64,000 nucleotides of DNA, taken from Macrocystis pyrifera. Its lineage: Eukaryota > Sar > Phaeophyceae > Laminariales > Laminariaceae. Position 1 is the stretch's first letter; each line of letters begins with the position of its first letter. Made by a program: the position numbers and the translations under genes. The notes under the pieces were generated by a model. The model was not told where the DNA came from and did no database searches. It was given only the letters and a program-made list of their open reading frames with translations. The DNA lies in assembly GCA_031763025.1 (NCBI GenBank), contig JASSKH010000017.1, forward strand, positions 4,220,041-4,284,040, in the 5' to 3' direction. Positions 1-13,995 of the stretch are shown here, piece by piece.

Positions 1-175
1 AAAACGGTACGCCGTTGTCTAGCTCAGGTAGTGAGCGGCATGTTTTATAGTGTAGTTGCCAACCGACGCCAACCCAACCTGTATATATATAGGGGGGGGG
101 GGGGAGAGGGGTCGGGGAGGGGGGGGCGTGTACTCAATATCATCCATGGCCGTAGTCATATGACCATCGGGGAGC
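1..175 (-). mobile_element. SINE-like element fragments
   Basis: The first 90 bp match the 5' part of the SINE-like consensus (TCTAGCTCAGGTAGTGAGCG, GTTGCCAACCGACGCCAAC). After a G run, 128-170 match the 3' end of another copy (TACTCAATATCATCCATGGC). Confidence 0.75.
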
Positions 176-374
176 GGGGGGGGGGAGTCCAGGGGGAGGG
201 TATCCTGCTTGCTCGCGCGGCCAGGGTCAACCCCCACAGCCCGTCTGTCGGCGGTTTGCTGACGATGTATAGACCGACGACAAAAACTGACCGACGGCCG
301 AGCTAAACTACCCTCACAACTCCAACCCTCCCCCCCCCGCTCCTGTCCCCACCACTCTCCACACATAAACCAGA

Positions 375-398
375 TTATCATCAGCACAAAGCGTTACG

Positions 399-439
<41 letters not shown>

Positions 440-482
440 CCTCCATTACAACTCCCCCCCCCCCCCCCCCCCCCCCCCCCCC
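375..482. repeat. Two long C runs
   Basis: About 37 C to 437 and 30 C to 482, probably retroposon tails with their bodies lost. Bases 1-2299 hold no gene. Confidence 0.8.
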
Positions 483-549
483 ATGGCTCTCCGCCCCCCC
501 CCTCGGCATATACACCAGCCTCCTACAAAGTGAAAACACAATGATTCCC

Positions 550-640
550 TGCTCCGTTCCGGCATTGTAGGGATGCGAAGGTCTATGATCATACGACTAC
601 GGCCATGCATGACACGAGAACCCTCCCCCCCCCCCCCTCC
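550..640 (+). mobile_element. SINE-like 3' fragment
   Basis: Only the last 80 bp remain: TGCTCCGTTCCGGCATTGTA to GGCCATGCATGACACGAG, then C-rich sequence. Confidence 0.75.
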
Positions 641-774
641 CCTACTTCCCATTCCTGACCCTCTCCTCCCCCCCCCCTCCGCACACACCAGCCTCTCACC
701 CGTGCAAAACCACTACGCTGCTCCCCTGCTAGTTGTCATTCCTAGTCCCCCCCCCCCCCCCCCATATATTATAC

Positions 775-1345
775 ATGGATTGGGTTGGCGTCGGTTGGCA
801 ACGACACTGTAAAACATGCCGCTCACTACGTGAGCTAGACATCCAGGGTACCGTTTTTTTTTTTTGTTCTTGTCTTTTTTTTTTTGGCGGTCGCCCACAG
901 CTGGTCGTCTAGTTAGTTCATTTGTGCGAAGTAAAGATACTTTACTCTGCACAAGGGAATTGATCGTATCACGTAGTGTTCAAGGTACGGCACCCAAGAG
1001 GCAGTTACATAGTACTCCTATTGCTGTCTCTGGAAGTGGCCACACCGGAAATTAAACTAACTCATTGAAGCTGTCATCCATATGCAAGTCCGCCTCACAA
1101 GCGGTTCGTAGTAGGATGCAGCTCACCCTTCGTGCGACTCGCCGGGCACCTCGCGGCGCTTCGTGCTTGGTGCAAGCAATGTCTGCCTGGTCGGTGAAAA
1201 CCCGACGTGCTGCGTCCCGGCATTGTAGGGATGCGAGGGTCTATGGTCATACGACTACGGCCATGCATGAGATCGAGTACATCTCTCCTATCGAGTACAC
1301 CCCCAACTCCCATCCTACCCGATTACGACCATGCATGATAACGAG
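775..1345 (+). mobile_element. SINE-like element, near full length (reference copy)
   Basis: Best complete copy. Blocks in order: TTGGGTTGGCGTCGGTTGGC; CTCACTACGTGAG hairpin; T-rich tract; CCACAGCTGG; GGCACCCAAGAGGCAGTTAC; TGGAAGTGGCCACACCGG; GTCATCCATATGCAAGTCCG; CGACTCGCCGGGCACCTC; CGGCATTGTAGGGATGCGAG; CATACGACTACGGCCATGC; ATCGAGTACAC then C-rich. The last 80 bp resemble the LINE 3' end. Confidence 0.85.
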
Positions 1346-1434
1346 TACACCCCTCACTCCCCCTCTATCCACGCGTACACCTACCTGGCACTCGTGCACA
1401 ACCACTATCTCCCCCCCCCCCCCCCCCGCCCCGA

Positions 1435-1580
1435 TTAGCAAAAAGTTTCTATGTAATATATGGAAACAACGCAATGAGCGCACAATTGTTGGAGGTGTCT
1501 CTATTAGGAGAAAGAACGGTGCTCCGTCTCGAAAGGGATGCGTGGTCAATGGTCAAATGACTGAGGCAAGCAACAAATGA

Positions 1581-1612
<32 letters not shown>
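1435..1612 (+). mobile_element. LINE 3' fragment with C tail
   Basis: Matches the last 150 bp of the LINE at 8.4-11.4 kb (AGCAAAAAGTTTCT... to AACAAATGAGTG) and ends in a run of about 29 C. Confidence 0.85.
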
Positions 1613-1613
<1 letters not shown>

Positions 1614-1829
1614 TTTCCCATTCCTACCCCTCCCCCCCCGCCCGCCCAACCCCCATCCCCACCTCCACTCCTACCCCCCGCCCTCTCCGAATACACCAGC
1701 CTCTCACCCCGTACAAAACCACTTGTACGTCAACCCCCACTACCCACTCCCCCTATCCCCCCCCCCCCCCCCAATTCCCATTCCTACCCTTCCAACTCCC
1801 CCCCCCCGAAAAAGGTGAAAAGTTACTAC

Positions 1830-2190
1830 AGTAGTAAGAACAGGATGTGTTGGAGGAGGTGAGAAAATAGACGAATGCGATATGGAGAAATTTAGCACAC
1901 TAGATAAAAAAACAGAATAAAAAAACGATCGCTGTGATAGGAGATAGATGGTGGCAACAGGAGGCGAAACCGGAAAAGATGGGATACGGTACGCAGGCAA
2001 AACCAAATCAATGTAACATCTGAGGACGAAAAAAAAAAAAAAAAAAAAAACGGAAATCCCCAAAACTACTTGGACGTTGTCTCCATTAGGAGTAGGAGCG
2101 ATGCTCGGTCTCGAAAGGCGTGCGTGGTCAATGGCCGAATGACTTAAGGCGAGAAAGAATTGAGGACGCCTGCCGCCGCCCCCCCCCCCC
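1830..2190 (+). mobile_element. LINE 3' fragment, decayed
   Basis: Similar to the LINE from the GGAGGAGGTGAG.../GATAGATGGTGG region through the GGAGTAGGAGC and GCGTGGTCAATGG blocks, ending in GAATTGAGGACGCC and C-rich sequence. Confidence 0.7.
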
Positions 2191-2299
2191 CGCCCCCCTC
2201 AACCCCCCCTCCCGCTCCTACTCCCCTTCCTCCCCATCCCGCGCATGCACCTGAATGAACCCCATCAATCAAAATAAATGCTACAATCTGTCCCCTCTC

Positions 2300-2488
2300 T
2301 CACCCGTGCAACAAGTGCGGGACGAATCCCTTAAGGGGCAGGCGACACAGCGGGCCCTTGGACACTTCGGCGGCGTCTAGGATGACGATTTCGGAACAGT
2401 GGTCGCGGCCGTTGACTAGGATGCTGGCGATGTAGCCAGAGTCCTCGTCGGCGTCGGGCTTGGCTCCCTTGCGAGGGATGAAGGTCGG
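2300..2488 (-). CDS. Carotenoid oxygenase exon 13 (C-terminal)
   Basis: Acceptor CGCCGGCAG. Encodes [20 protein letters not shown]... to GFVPHLLHG and a stop codon. The last His is the fourth iron ligand. Relatives usually continue for several residues, so the end is slightly short. Confidence 0.92.
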   Translation of the reverse strand, partial: PTFIPRKGAKPDADEDSGYIASILVNGRDHCSEIVILDAAEVSKGPLCRLPLKGFVPHLLHG

Positions 2489-3524
2489 CTGCCGGCGCGT
2501 ACGTATAGATCGTGTCAATTGTGTTTTATAAAAAAAAAAAAGGCGACAAAAAAAAAAAAAACGCTGGGCGATTTTGAGTATTTTGTTTTCGGGAGAATCA
2601 AAAGAGAACAAAGAGGAAGGAGGTGTTAATAGAAGAAGACGAAGATATTGAATGGAGTCCACAAAAGAAAAAAGAAAAATGAATGAGTCACATCATACTA
2701 TGGCCGAATTCTGACTTTTTTTTGTTATTCGGATCTTCCTATTAGTAGGGCTCGAGCACCTTTGTGAGGCCACGTACTCGCTCATTCGAGTGTTAATGTG
2801 AAAACAGCAAAATCATATCCTAGCATAAAGTATAACATAGAATAAGACCACACCACGGTATAGAATAGGATCACACCACACCACACCACACCGCACCACA
2901 CCGTATCATACCCACACATATCATACCATACCATACCCACACCATACCACGCAACACCATACCATACCCACGCTGCACCACACCATACCATACCATACCA
3001 CACCATACCATACCATACCATACTACACCATACCAAACCATACCATACCATACCATACCGCACCATATCATACCACACCATACCCACACCACACATACCA
3101 TACATCATACCACACCATACCACACCACACCATACCGTACCACACCAGACCATACCACTATCGTACCATACCGTACCACATCATACCATACCATTCCAAA
3201 CCACACCATACCATACCCACACCATACCACACCACGCCACACCACACCACACCACACCACACACCATACCCCACCCCACCAGACCGTATCAATACCATAC
3301 ACACCTCGCCCAAAAACTCGTGCGAATCGGGCAGCCACCTCTCGCTGGTGCCTTCCACCGTGTCGATCTTAACTACTCCCTGTACAGGACACGCCTCGGG
3401 GCCCTCAGACGAACCGCAGCCCGACCATATGTAGCGGTGCTCCTGACACGAGACCTGATTGATGGGCGCACAGTGTCAACAACAATAGAACAGTACAAAG
3501 AGGTAGGTGGGGGGTGGAGGGGGA

Positions 3525-3616
<92 letters not shown>

Positions 3617-6600
3617 GTACTCATTATCACGCATGGCCGCAATCGTATGACCATAGCCCCTCGCATCCCTACACTGTCGGGGTGAAGGTCGTCGGACTAT
3701 CAACGACAAGGCAGACATTCCTTGCACCAAGCGCCATGAGGTGTCCGGCGAGTCACACCAAGGGTGAGCTGCATCCTACTAATCGTCGCTTGTGAGGCAG
3801 ACTTTCGGCACCTCGTGCGTGCTTTCATGCATAAGGATGACAGCGTCGCAAAACGTTTTTTTTTTTTTTTTTTTTTTCTTGCGGTGTGGCCACTTCCAGA
3901 GACAGCAAAGGGTATATATATATGCTATGCACCTGCCTCGTGGATGTCTGACACAGCTATGCGATACGAACATTCCCCTATTACGGGGGTCCATAGTTAA
4001 CAGGACCAAATATTGTTAGTAAAAATAGGTAAATATATAGGTCTTTATGTATACCACAGGTCCTATTAACTATGGACCCCCGTAATAGTGCGGAATTAAG
4101 GGTTCTCTACCCCGCACAAAATGGCCTACAGTAAAACGATCACCATCCATGGTGACCGCCAAAAAAAAAACTACCATCTCTTGGTTGTCTAGCTCATGTA
4201 GTGATTGGTGCGTCTTACAGCGTCGTTGCCAACCGACTCCAACATGTACAGGTGTGCGGCGGGGGGGGGGGGGGGGGGGGGGGGGGGGTACTCATGTATG
4301 CGTGGGCTTAGTTGTAAATGCCATAGAGCCTCGCATCCCTACAATGCCGGGACGGAGCACGTCGGGTTTCCACCGACCAGGCAGGCATTGCTTGCACCAA
4401 GCACGAAGCGCCGTGAGGTGTTCGGCGAGTATCATAGCGTGAAGTGTGAGCTGCATCCTATTGCTGAGAACCACCCGTGAGGCCGGCCTCCATATGGATG
4501 ACGTCTTCGAACGCATCGACTTGTTTTCTGGAGTGACCACTTCCAGAGACAGCAATGGGGTTACCGTGTAACTGCCTCATGGGTGCTTTACCACAAACGC
4601 TACGTGATACGACCAATCCCCTTTTGCGGAGTTGAGGTTCTCCACCCGGCACGAAATATCTAACTCGACCGCCAGCCGCGGCTACCGCCAAAAACAAAAA
4701 AAAAAAACGGCACTCTGGTTGTTTAGCTCACGTAGTGAGAGAGAAGCGTGTTTTACAGCGTCGTCACCAACCGACGCCAACCCAACCTATATGTACCAGG
4801 TACATAATATCGGGGGGGAGGGGGGGGGGAGGTGGGTTGGCGTTTATATGCGAGTATGTGTGGATTAGGGTGGGTGTGCGTGTGGGTGTGGGCGTGAGTG
4901 TGAGTGTGTGGATGGGTGGTACGTACGTGAGTGTAAGTGAGGGGGGGGTAGGCGGATGTGGGTGGGTTGTTTGGTGGATGGACGGATAGCACATCACCAA
5001 CAATAAACGCATCCACCCATCCATGCATCCATCCATCCATCTCTCCATCCATCCCTCCATCCACCCATCCATCCGCCCACCCACCTACCACGCACCCATT
5101 CCTCCACCCATCCATCCATCCATCCATCCATCCATCCATCCATCCATCCATCCATCCATCCATCCATCCATCCATCCATCCATCCATCCATCCATCCATC
5201 GCATGTCCCACCTTGGGGTTCACAACCGGGAAATCCACATATCCGGGGTACACAGGCTTGCAGTCAACGACGGACCCCTGTGGAGACGACGCCTCCAGCC
5301 GGTACCGATTCAACCTGTTCGTCGGTGTTTTCGAGAAATCTACAGAGGCATCGATGCCGTCGTTTTTCAGGGGGGGAGGGGAGTTGGAGTGGAGGTAGGG
5401 GGGGGGGGGGGGTACTCAATATCATGCATGGCCGTAGTCGTATGATCATAGACCCTCGCATCCCTACAATGCCGGGACGGAGCGCGTCGGGTTTTCACCG
5501 ACCACGCAGACACTGCTTGCACCAAGTGCGAAGCGCCGTGAGGTGTCCGGCGAGTCACATGAAGGGTGAGCTGCATCCTACTAACTAAGAACCGCTTTAG
5601 AGGCGGGTTTTCTTGCTTATGTATGACAGCATCAATGAATTGATATACTTTCTGGTGTGCGTGGGGGCAGGGCGTACTCATCCGTTGCTTGCCTTCGGTC
5701 ACTTGACGTATTGACTACGCATGCCTTTCGAGACGGAGCACTGTTCCTACTCCCAATAGAGACACCTCCAACAGTTGGACCCGCTCGTTACGGTTCTCTC
5801 TTTCCATATAGAACACAACTGGTGGGTTGTTTTCGCAAAGGCTTACGTATCCCCTTCCTGTTTCGCCGCCTGTGGCCACCATCTATCTCCTAGGATAGCG
5901 AGGGGGGGGGGTGTACTCATTCGTCGCTTGTCTTCGTCAATTTGCCGCTGACCACGTATCCCTTTCAAGACGGGAGCACCTCCCGTTCCTACCCCTAACA
6001 GAGACAACTCTGCAGTTGGACCCGCTCATTGCGGTACGCTTTTCCCACTACATTTTCGAGCATGTTTCTGTTCTTCGCTTCGCCATATCCCCTCGTGAGG
6101 GTTTCGCCTTCTGTGGCCACCATGCCATCATATCTCCAGGACATACGAAAATAATCATTTTCTCGCTACCATCTAGTATACTATGAATTTCTCCATGTCA
6201 CGGGCTGAGGGGGGTGTGGTCGATGTCATGCATGGCCGTAAGTCGTCTGACCATAAACCCTCGCATCCCTACAACGCCGGGACGGAGCACGTCGAATTTT
6301 CACACCAAGCGCGAAGCGCCGTGAGGTGTTCGGCGAGTCGCATGAAGGGTGAGCTGCATCCTACCGAGAACCACCTGTGAGGCGGACTTGCATGTGGATG
6401 ACAGCTTCAGTGAGTTGATTTACTTTCCGGTGTGGCCACTTCCAGAGACAGTAATGGGAGTACCATGTAACTGCCTCGTGGGTGCCTTACCACAAAACAC
6501 TATCAGATACCTGGTACGTGACACGACCATTCCCCTCGCGCGGAATACAGATTCTCCGCCCCGCACAAAATGATCTACAACTCGATCGCCAGCTGCGACC

Positions 6601-7995
6601 GACCTCCAAAAACAAAAACAAAAAACAAAAACAAAAAAACGAAAGGCGGTGCCCTGGTCGTCTAGCTCACGTACGACTGAGCGGCATGTTTTACAGTGTC
6701 GTTGCCACAACCGACGCCAACCCAACCTATGCATAATTAGCGGGGAGGTACACAACGACGAAAAAAAGGTGGATGCAGAACTATCTCGTCGAGGCCTTCC
6801 CGTAGGCGCATCGCTCGGCAGAAGCACCTTCCCGGCTGTCGGGGGGAAAATCAGGCTGGAAATTCGCCCCACCAGGGGTGTGTGAAACCAACTCGTGACG
6901 ATGCCGTTCACGTGGTATGTATTTATCTCTCTACACACATGGTCTTGTCTTTTAACTTCTGGAAAAAAAAAAAAAATGACCCCACACTATCACCAAGCAG
7001 CTTTTTTTTCTGCAATAGGGTTTTTACCTGCGGTCCTCTCTCACCTCACGAAAATTCTTGGAAAAAAAAACCGGATGGTCTATTATGTAAAGTTCGCGCG
7101 GCTCAAAAGGCATGTTTCTCGGGTTGTACATGTACTTGCAGGTGTACAGAGCCGGCACAGCAGCTCATAACGGCAAGCTCGGGTTTTTAGATGTTCTGCA
7201 TGATCTAGATAGGGCCCGTCCAACGTATGGGACACTTTCTTTCCGCCCTGCAACTCCCACAGGCGGCAACAGGCGCGACTCACCAACCGTGTCCCATGCG
7301 GGTAGGTTCGGATCGCCCTCGTTATCAAGGATGAGGTAAGACGCCTCCACAAGATCGACCACCACCTGGGAGGGTCACAGGGAGAGGGAAAAGGGGAAGG
7401 GAAGGGAAGAGAAGGGCAGGGAAGGGAAGGGGAGGAAACGAGAGGAAACGTGGCGAGAGAAGATTGAAAAAGAACATAAAAATCACGATCACAGGAGGAC
7501 GAAAAAACAAAGAACACCCAGGAAACGGAAACAACCAACCTACCCTGTCCGGAAATAAAAGGACTGTTCGGTCTAGTATTAAGGGCCCATCTTATCGAGG
7601 ACTTTCGGTTCTTTTAATTTGACTTGATTTTTTTTTCCTAATTTAATTTGTACCTGATTGAACGAAATGTAGTGTTCCCCGTTAAGATGGGCTCTTATTC
7701 CGGGCTGTTTCGATTTCCTTTTTGTTTGACAATGAATGCGCCGTTTCCCGATAGGATACAAACACGTTTTTTTTTTTTTCGAAATCCAATCGAAAATCGT
7801 TGGAATTGAAATTTTATTTCCAAATAACGAAAATTTAGTGTTCCCCGTTAAGATGGGCTCTAATATTAATAGTACGAACACCTAAGTTCTCTTCACATTC
7901 CCGGACAGAGTTGATACAACCTAACAACGCAAGGCGAAGCCATGACACAGATCGAACGAACCTCGAGCAACCAGTACGCGCACGGCATGTGAGCC

Positions 7996-8045
<50 letters not shown>

Positions 8046-11000
8046 GTATCACGTGGTGTGTATATGGTAAGGCACCCACGAGGCAGTTACATAGTAAACC
8101 CATTGCTGTCTCTGGAAGTGGCCACACCAAAAAATTAATTAATTTCATCGACGCTGTCATCCATATGCAAGAAGATCCGCCTCTATATAAAGCGGTTCGT
8201 AGTAGGATGCTCACCCTTCATGCGACTCGCCCAACACCTCACGGCGCTTCGCGCTCGGTGCAAGCAATATCTGCCTGGTCGGTGAAAACCCGACGCGCTC
8301 CGTCCCGGCATTGTAGGGATGCGAGGGTCTGTGGTCAAACGACTACGGCCATGCATGATAATGAGCTCACACCCCCCCACACACCCCGCCTACCGGGACT
8401 ACATGTATGCGCAGCGGACGTAGGAACTACGGATCACAGTCTAACATGGACAGTCAGTCAGCAGACGAGAGTTATCGAACATAGACGAGGTAGGAAATTG
8501 TACAGATGGAGAATAAATAAACAAGAAGTAAAAGAGAAACGGCAAGAGTTCCAAGAAGAGATAGCCAAAAATGCAGAGAAATCTTCCGAGCTATTGGAAA
8601 TAATAGGAACAACAAGGAATGATATAGAGAGGGAAAACGCAGGAGCTAGGAAAATAGAAGGATGGGAGCAGTTGGTCAGGACCACAGCAAGTAAAGCAAT
8701 AGAGGAGAAGTTGATAGTATGCAACAGAGCAGTAAAATGGTGGCATGAGGAAGTGAAAGAGGCTATAAGAGTAAGGAGAAAGGCGCACACAAGATATACA
8801 TCGAGCAAAACTACGACAGGATGGGAGGAATATGCTATGGCTAGAAAGAAAGTAAAAGAGATGGTAGAGAAGAAGAAGAAAGGGATATGGAAAGACCTAA
8901 TAAATAAAACGAATGAAGACTTTGAGGGCGGGATGAAGCAGATGTAGGTAGGGACAAAAGGGATACTGGGCAAACAAGCAGGAGAGACAGACACGGCAAT
9001 AGCTACCTCAAGAGCACAGAACAGTAAAATGGTAAGTACTTCGAAGGGGAAAAGGGAAGTACAAGTATTGTATAGCATTGCCGTAAGCTAGGAACACCCA
9101 CAGCCAACGAAACGTTCGACGCAGAATTCGAGAAGGAAATCAACGCGTGGGCAGAGGCGAACGTAGGTACATCAGAAAGGGAAGACAGTGGTTCGGGAGG
9201 GTTACAGAGAGAGTTCACAAGGGAAGAAGTACAGAAGTGTGTAGCTAAACTTAAGAATAGAAAGGCAGCAGGGGCAGACCAAATAGTGAATGAATTTATG
9301 AAGTACGGGGGAGAAGGGATGCTTACCATGATGGTTATGTTGTATAACTGGATATGGAAAAACGAGTACGCACCTAGGAGGTGGAGAGAAGGAGCTGCAG
9401 TAAATTTATTCAAGAAAGGAGATAAGGCTGACCCGGGGAACTATAGAGGGATAACGCTACTAAGCCCAGTAGGCAAAACATGTTGTAAGATTTTGAACGA
9501 TAGAATGGGAACGATGATGGAGAAGGAAGACAAAATAAGCGAAGGGCAAGCAGGGTTTAGGCCAAACCGTAGCTGCGTACACCATGTGTCCACCTTAGGT
9601 GAAATAATCCAAGGTAGGAAAGACGCGGGACTAACAACGTACTGCTGTTTCTTTCTATTACGGAGGACCATAGTAGATAGGACCAAATTTTGTTAGTAAA
9701 AATAGGGAAATATATAGGTTTTTATGTATATCGTAGGTCCTATTAACTATGGACCCCCGTAATAGATGTACAGAAAGCCTACAACACAGTCTGGAGAAAT
9801 GGACTGTGGAAAAAACTGTGGTAAAAATGAATGAGAGGAAAGAGGAAAGATGTGGAGAATGATGAAAAAGATGACGGAATGTGCGAGAAGTGCTGTGATG
9901 CTGGACGGGGAAATATCGATGTACGTTGATATTTTACAAGGAGTTGCACAGGCATGTACGTTGTCACCTAACCTATTCGAGATATGTATTAACGACCTGA
10001 TAGTAGCAGTCGAAGCAGCAAGGCAGGGAGTCACGGTAGGGGAAGATGCGGTGTCGGGATTGATGTTTGCGGATGACTTCGTGGGGATATCAGAACGCCC
10101 GAAGGATTGCAGAAACAAATAGAGAAGGCGTTAGAACACACTAGGAGAAGGAGGGTGACGGCGAACGTCAAGAAATGCGCAGCAGTTGTTTGAAATGAAG
10201 AGAAAGGTAAACCCGGTAAATTCCGGTTGGAAGTGGGGAGCAGATGAATAGCCGATCGTGGACCAGTACGAGTATACGTACCTCAGCGTAGAGATCTAAA
10301 AAGACTGCTCTTGGGATACACATATAACAAAGGTAATAGGAAAGGGTAAAAAGCACACGTAGGCAAGATGGATGCGATCCTAACAGACTCGCACCTTGAC
10401 GCTAGGATTAAGAGACGTATCCTGATGAATGTGATAGTACCAAAGCTAGAATATGCAGGAGGGAGAATGGGAAGGGCACGCGAAACTGGTAACACGGTTG
10501 GAAACAGTACAAAACAACAGCAGATAAAAAGAATCCCCAAGATGCTCAAGTACGATTACTAATACAGTATTAGGAGCAGTACTGGGAATGCACCCACTCA
10601 ACACAAATAGATGTATGAGAAAGTTGAAACGACAATATAAAGTAAGAAACATGCCAAAAATGGGGTTGCCAGCCATAGTTGATAAAGCTGTACGGGAGAA
10701 AGTAACAAAAGGGCGAGCTGGAATAAGGTGGGATAGCGTAGTTGAGAAAGTATGGAAGGATGTAGAAGGGAACCAAGAAGAGGTAATGTCCGCCGGGAAG
10801 TTTGGGAGGTACAAGGCACAAGCAGAAAAAAGTATAGAAATGAGGGAAAGGCTAGCGTTAAAAAATAAGGTGGAATCGGAAAAACACTTTGGGATACGCG
10901 GGATTGAGGGAAGGAATAGGAATGAAAACGTATTTGCACGGCCCGATGGACTTCGCCAAAACGCCGAAACTGCGATTTCGTGTAGGTGACCTAGACCTGC

Positions 11001-13931
11001 CAGAACGACGAAAGAGGTACACCAGGTACCAGTAGCCGGGAGGAGGAGGAAGTAGATGCACAGATGTGCCCGTGTGGCAAAGCAATAGACAGTAGAACTC
11101 ACATAGTAGGAGAATGTGGAATGTACAAGGAGGAACGGGATGTGTTAGAAGAGGAGATGAGGGAAATAGACGAATGTGATATGGAGGAGTTATACACTAG
11201 ATAGCAGCGAGAAAACGATCGCTATCCTAGGAGGTAGATGGTGGCCGCAGGCGGTCAAACAGGAAGTGGATAAGATTAGCAAAAAGTTTCTAAGTAATAT
11301 ATGGAAACAACGTAATGAGCGCCTAATTGTTGGAGGTGTCTCTCTAAGGAGGAGGAACAGTGCTCTGTCTTGAAAGGGATGCGTGGTCAATGGTCAAACG
11401 ACTAAGGGAAGCAACAAATGAGTACGCCCCGCCCCCGCCCCTCTCTCCCTCCCTCCCGCCACGAGCACCCGCCTAACCCTCTGGTCGGTAAACAATCCCC
11501 GTTTGATGCTCATATAAGACTATATATGGTTACTATATTCACGACCATAGTGGTACTTGTCTCGCGCCAGGCCGGGCCCACAAAACACACAGGAGCAAAA
11601 AAAAAAAAAAACGACGGCATGAGAGAGGCGGGGTGGGGGGGGAGGTGTACTCGATAGGAGAGATATGCTCGACATCATCCATGGCCGTAGTCGTATGATC
11701 ATAGACCCTCTCTCATCCCTACAATACCGGGACGGAGTACGTCGGGTTTTCACCTACCAGGCAGTCAATGCTTGCACCAAGCGCGAAGCGCCGTGAGGTG
11801 TTGGACGAGTCGCATGAAGGGTGAGCTGCATCCTACTAAGAATCGCTTGTGGGGCGGACTTGTATATGGATGACAGCTTCAATGAGTTAGTTTAATTTCC
11901 GGTGTGGCGACTTCCAGAGACAGCAATGGGAGTACTATGTAACTGCCTCTTGGGTGCCGTACCTTGAACACTACGTGATACGATCAATTCCCTTGTGCGG
12001 AATAAAGGTTTTTTCACGTCGCACACATGATCTAACTCGACCACCAGCTGTGGCCGATCGCCGAAAAAGAAAGAAGTGGAAAAAAACCGCACCCTGGTTG
12101 TCTAAGTAGTGAGCGGCATGTTTTACAGTGTCGTTGCCAACCGACGCCAACCCAACCTATCTGTAATAAGGGGGAGGTGGGGGGTGTACTCATATTATGC
12201 GTGGCCGTAGTCGTATCACCATGGACCCTTGCATCCCTACAATGCCGGGACGGAGCACGTCGGGATTTCACTGACCAGGCAGACATCGCTTGCTGCAGCA
12301 AGCGGGAAGCGAAACGTGAGGTGGTCGGCGAAATCGTGTGAAGGGGTGGTGAGCTGCATCCTACCAAAAACCGCTTGTGAGGCGGACTTTCTTGCGCGTG
12401 GATGGCAGCGTTGAACTGCAGTAGCAGTTGATTATTTTCTGGACTTCCAGAGTGAGGGGGGCGGTGGGGGGGGGGGGGGGGGCAACACACGCACCTCCCC
12501 AGTTTTTTTCGTCGTCGTAGGCGTTCGCCAGGTGGAAGCAGAAGCCGGCGGGGATCGTAATCGTCTGCAGAATAGGCGAACAGAGATGGAACGCAAAACG
12601 GACAAGATAAAACAGGAGGGAAACCGGGGGGAAGAGGGAAATAAAAGGGGAGGGAGGGAGGGAGGGAGGGAGGGAGGGAGGGAGGGAGGGAGGGAGGGAG
12701 GGAGGGAGGGAGGGAGGGAGGGAGGGAGGGAGGGAGGGAGGGGCTATATAACGAAAAAAAACAGAGAACACAGAGTTATGTTGCGAACAAAAACAAGAGC
12801 AACAGCCAATACAAGGACAAGAGTGCACTGTATTGTATTGTACAGCGTGAGCAGTGCGCGTACCCAGTCCGTATACATCTGCTCAACACCAATAAAAACA
12901 AAAAAAACAACACTCAACATCGATAATACGGAATGGACCACCCAAAAACACCAACACCAACACCAAAACCACCTATTACGGAGGGCCATAGTAAACAGCA
13001 CCCACGGTACACACAAAATTCTACATATTTCCCTATTAATACTAACAATGTTTGGTCCCATTAACTATGGTCCCTCGTAATACCACCAACGCACCAACAA
13101 CTATTACGGGGGACCATAGCAAGTAGGACCAAATATTGCCAGTAAAAATAGGGAAATATATAGGTTTTTGTCCGTACCGTAGGTCCTATTCACCATGGTC
13201 CCCCGAAATACCACCACCACAACTACCCAGAGGCCCCCCACCGCACCCCCCAAAGGCCAACACCACCCCGCCACAGCCACCCTCCCTCTGCCAAAAAGTC
13301 GTCACCTTCATCTCCTTCGAAGGGTCTCGCGGCACGAGGTAAAAGTTGGCCTGCTTGCTGTCCCCCTCCCACTTCAAAGAGCTCCCCATAGTGGCCAACC
13401 CCAGCACCCACATCAGAGGCTTCACAGACACAGGCCCCTGCGGTGATTTAAAAAAAAACATGCACATTACGGGGGACCATAGTAAACGGGACCAATTATT
13501 GCTGGTAAAATAGGTAACTATGTAGGTTTCTTGTATGTACCATAGGTCCTATTTACTATGGCCCCCCGTAATATATGTAAAAAAAAAAAAAACAGTTTGG
13601 GACAGATAGGAGGCACAAGATAAAGTTGGGAGGAGTTATGCAGGCAAATGCAAGATGCCTACCGTAGTATATACAACATACCACTGTCTCTGAACACAAG
13701 GACCGTTTGTAGTGACTTTGTAAATATGCAAAACATCTTCACATTTAGGGACAGACCGGTATGAGATACTGATACGTCAAGATATGCGCAGCATACCTAC
13801 GTATTTCAAGGTTCACTTCGGGATGTCGTTGACTTCAGATCCCGGGGGCGGTCGCGAGTCGAAAGGGGAGAACAGAGGCGTGCCTACCAGGTATGTATTC
13901 GAGCCTGTGTGAGGTTCGCTGGTGCGTACCG

Positions 13932-13995
<64 letters not shown>

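Noticed and set aside
775-1300. tRNA-derived SINE promoter
   Set aside because: An A-box-like TAGCTCA is present only on the strand opposite to the C tail, no good B box is found, and internal T runs would end Pol III transcription; a tRNA origin is not supported.
2782-3358. Long minus-strand open frames rich in VWYGM repeats
   Set aside because: They are translations of the ACCAT/ACCAC satellite, with no homology and no gene structure.
4753-5445. Open frames with MDGW or HPSI repeats
   Set aside because: The (CATC)n microsatellite is open in all frames; only 5212-5314 on the minus strand is a real exon.
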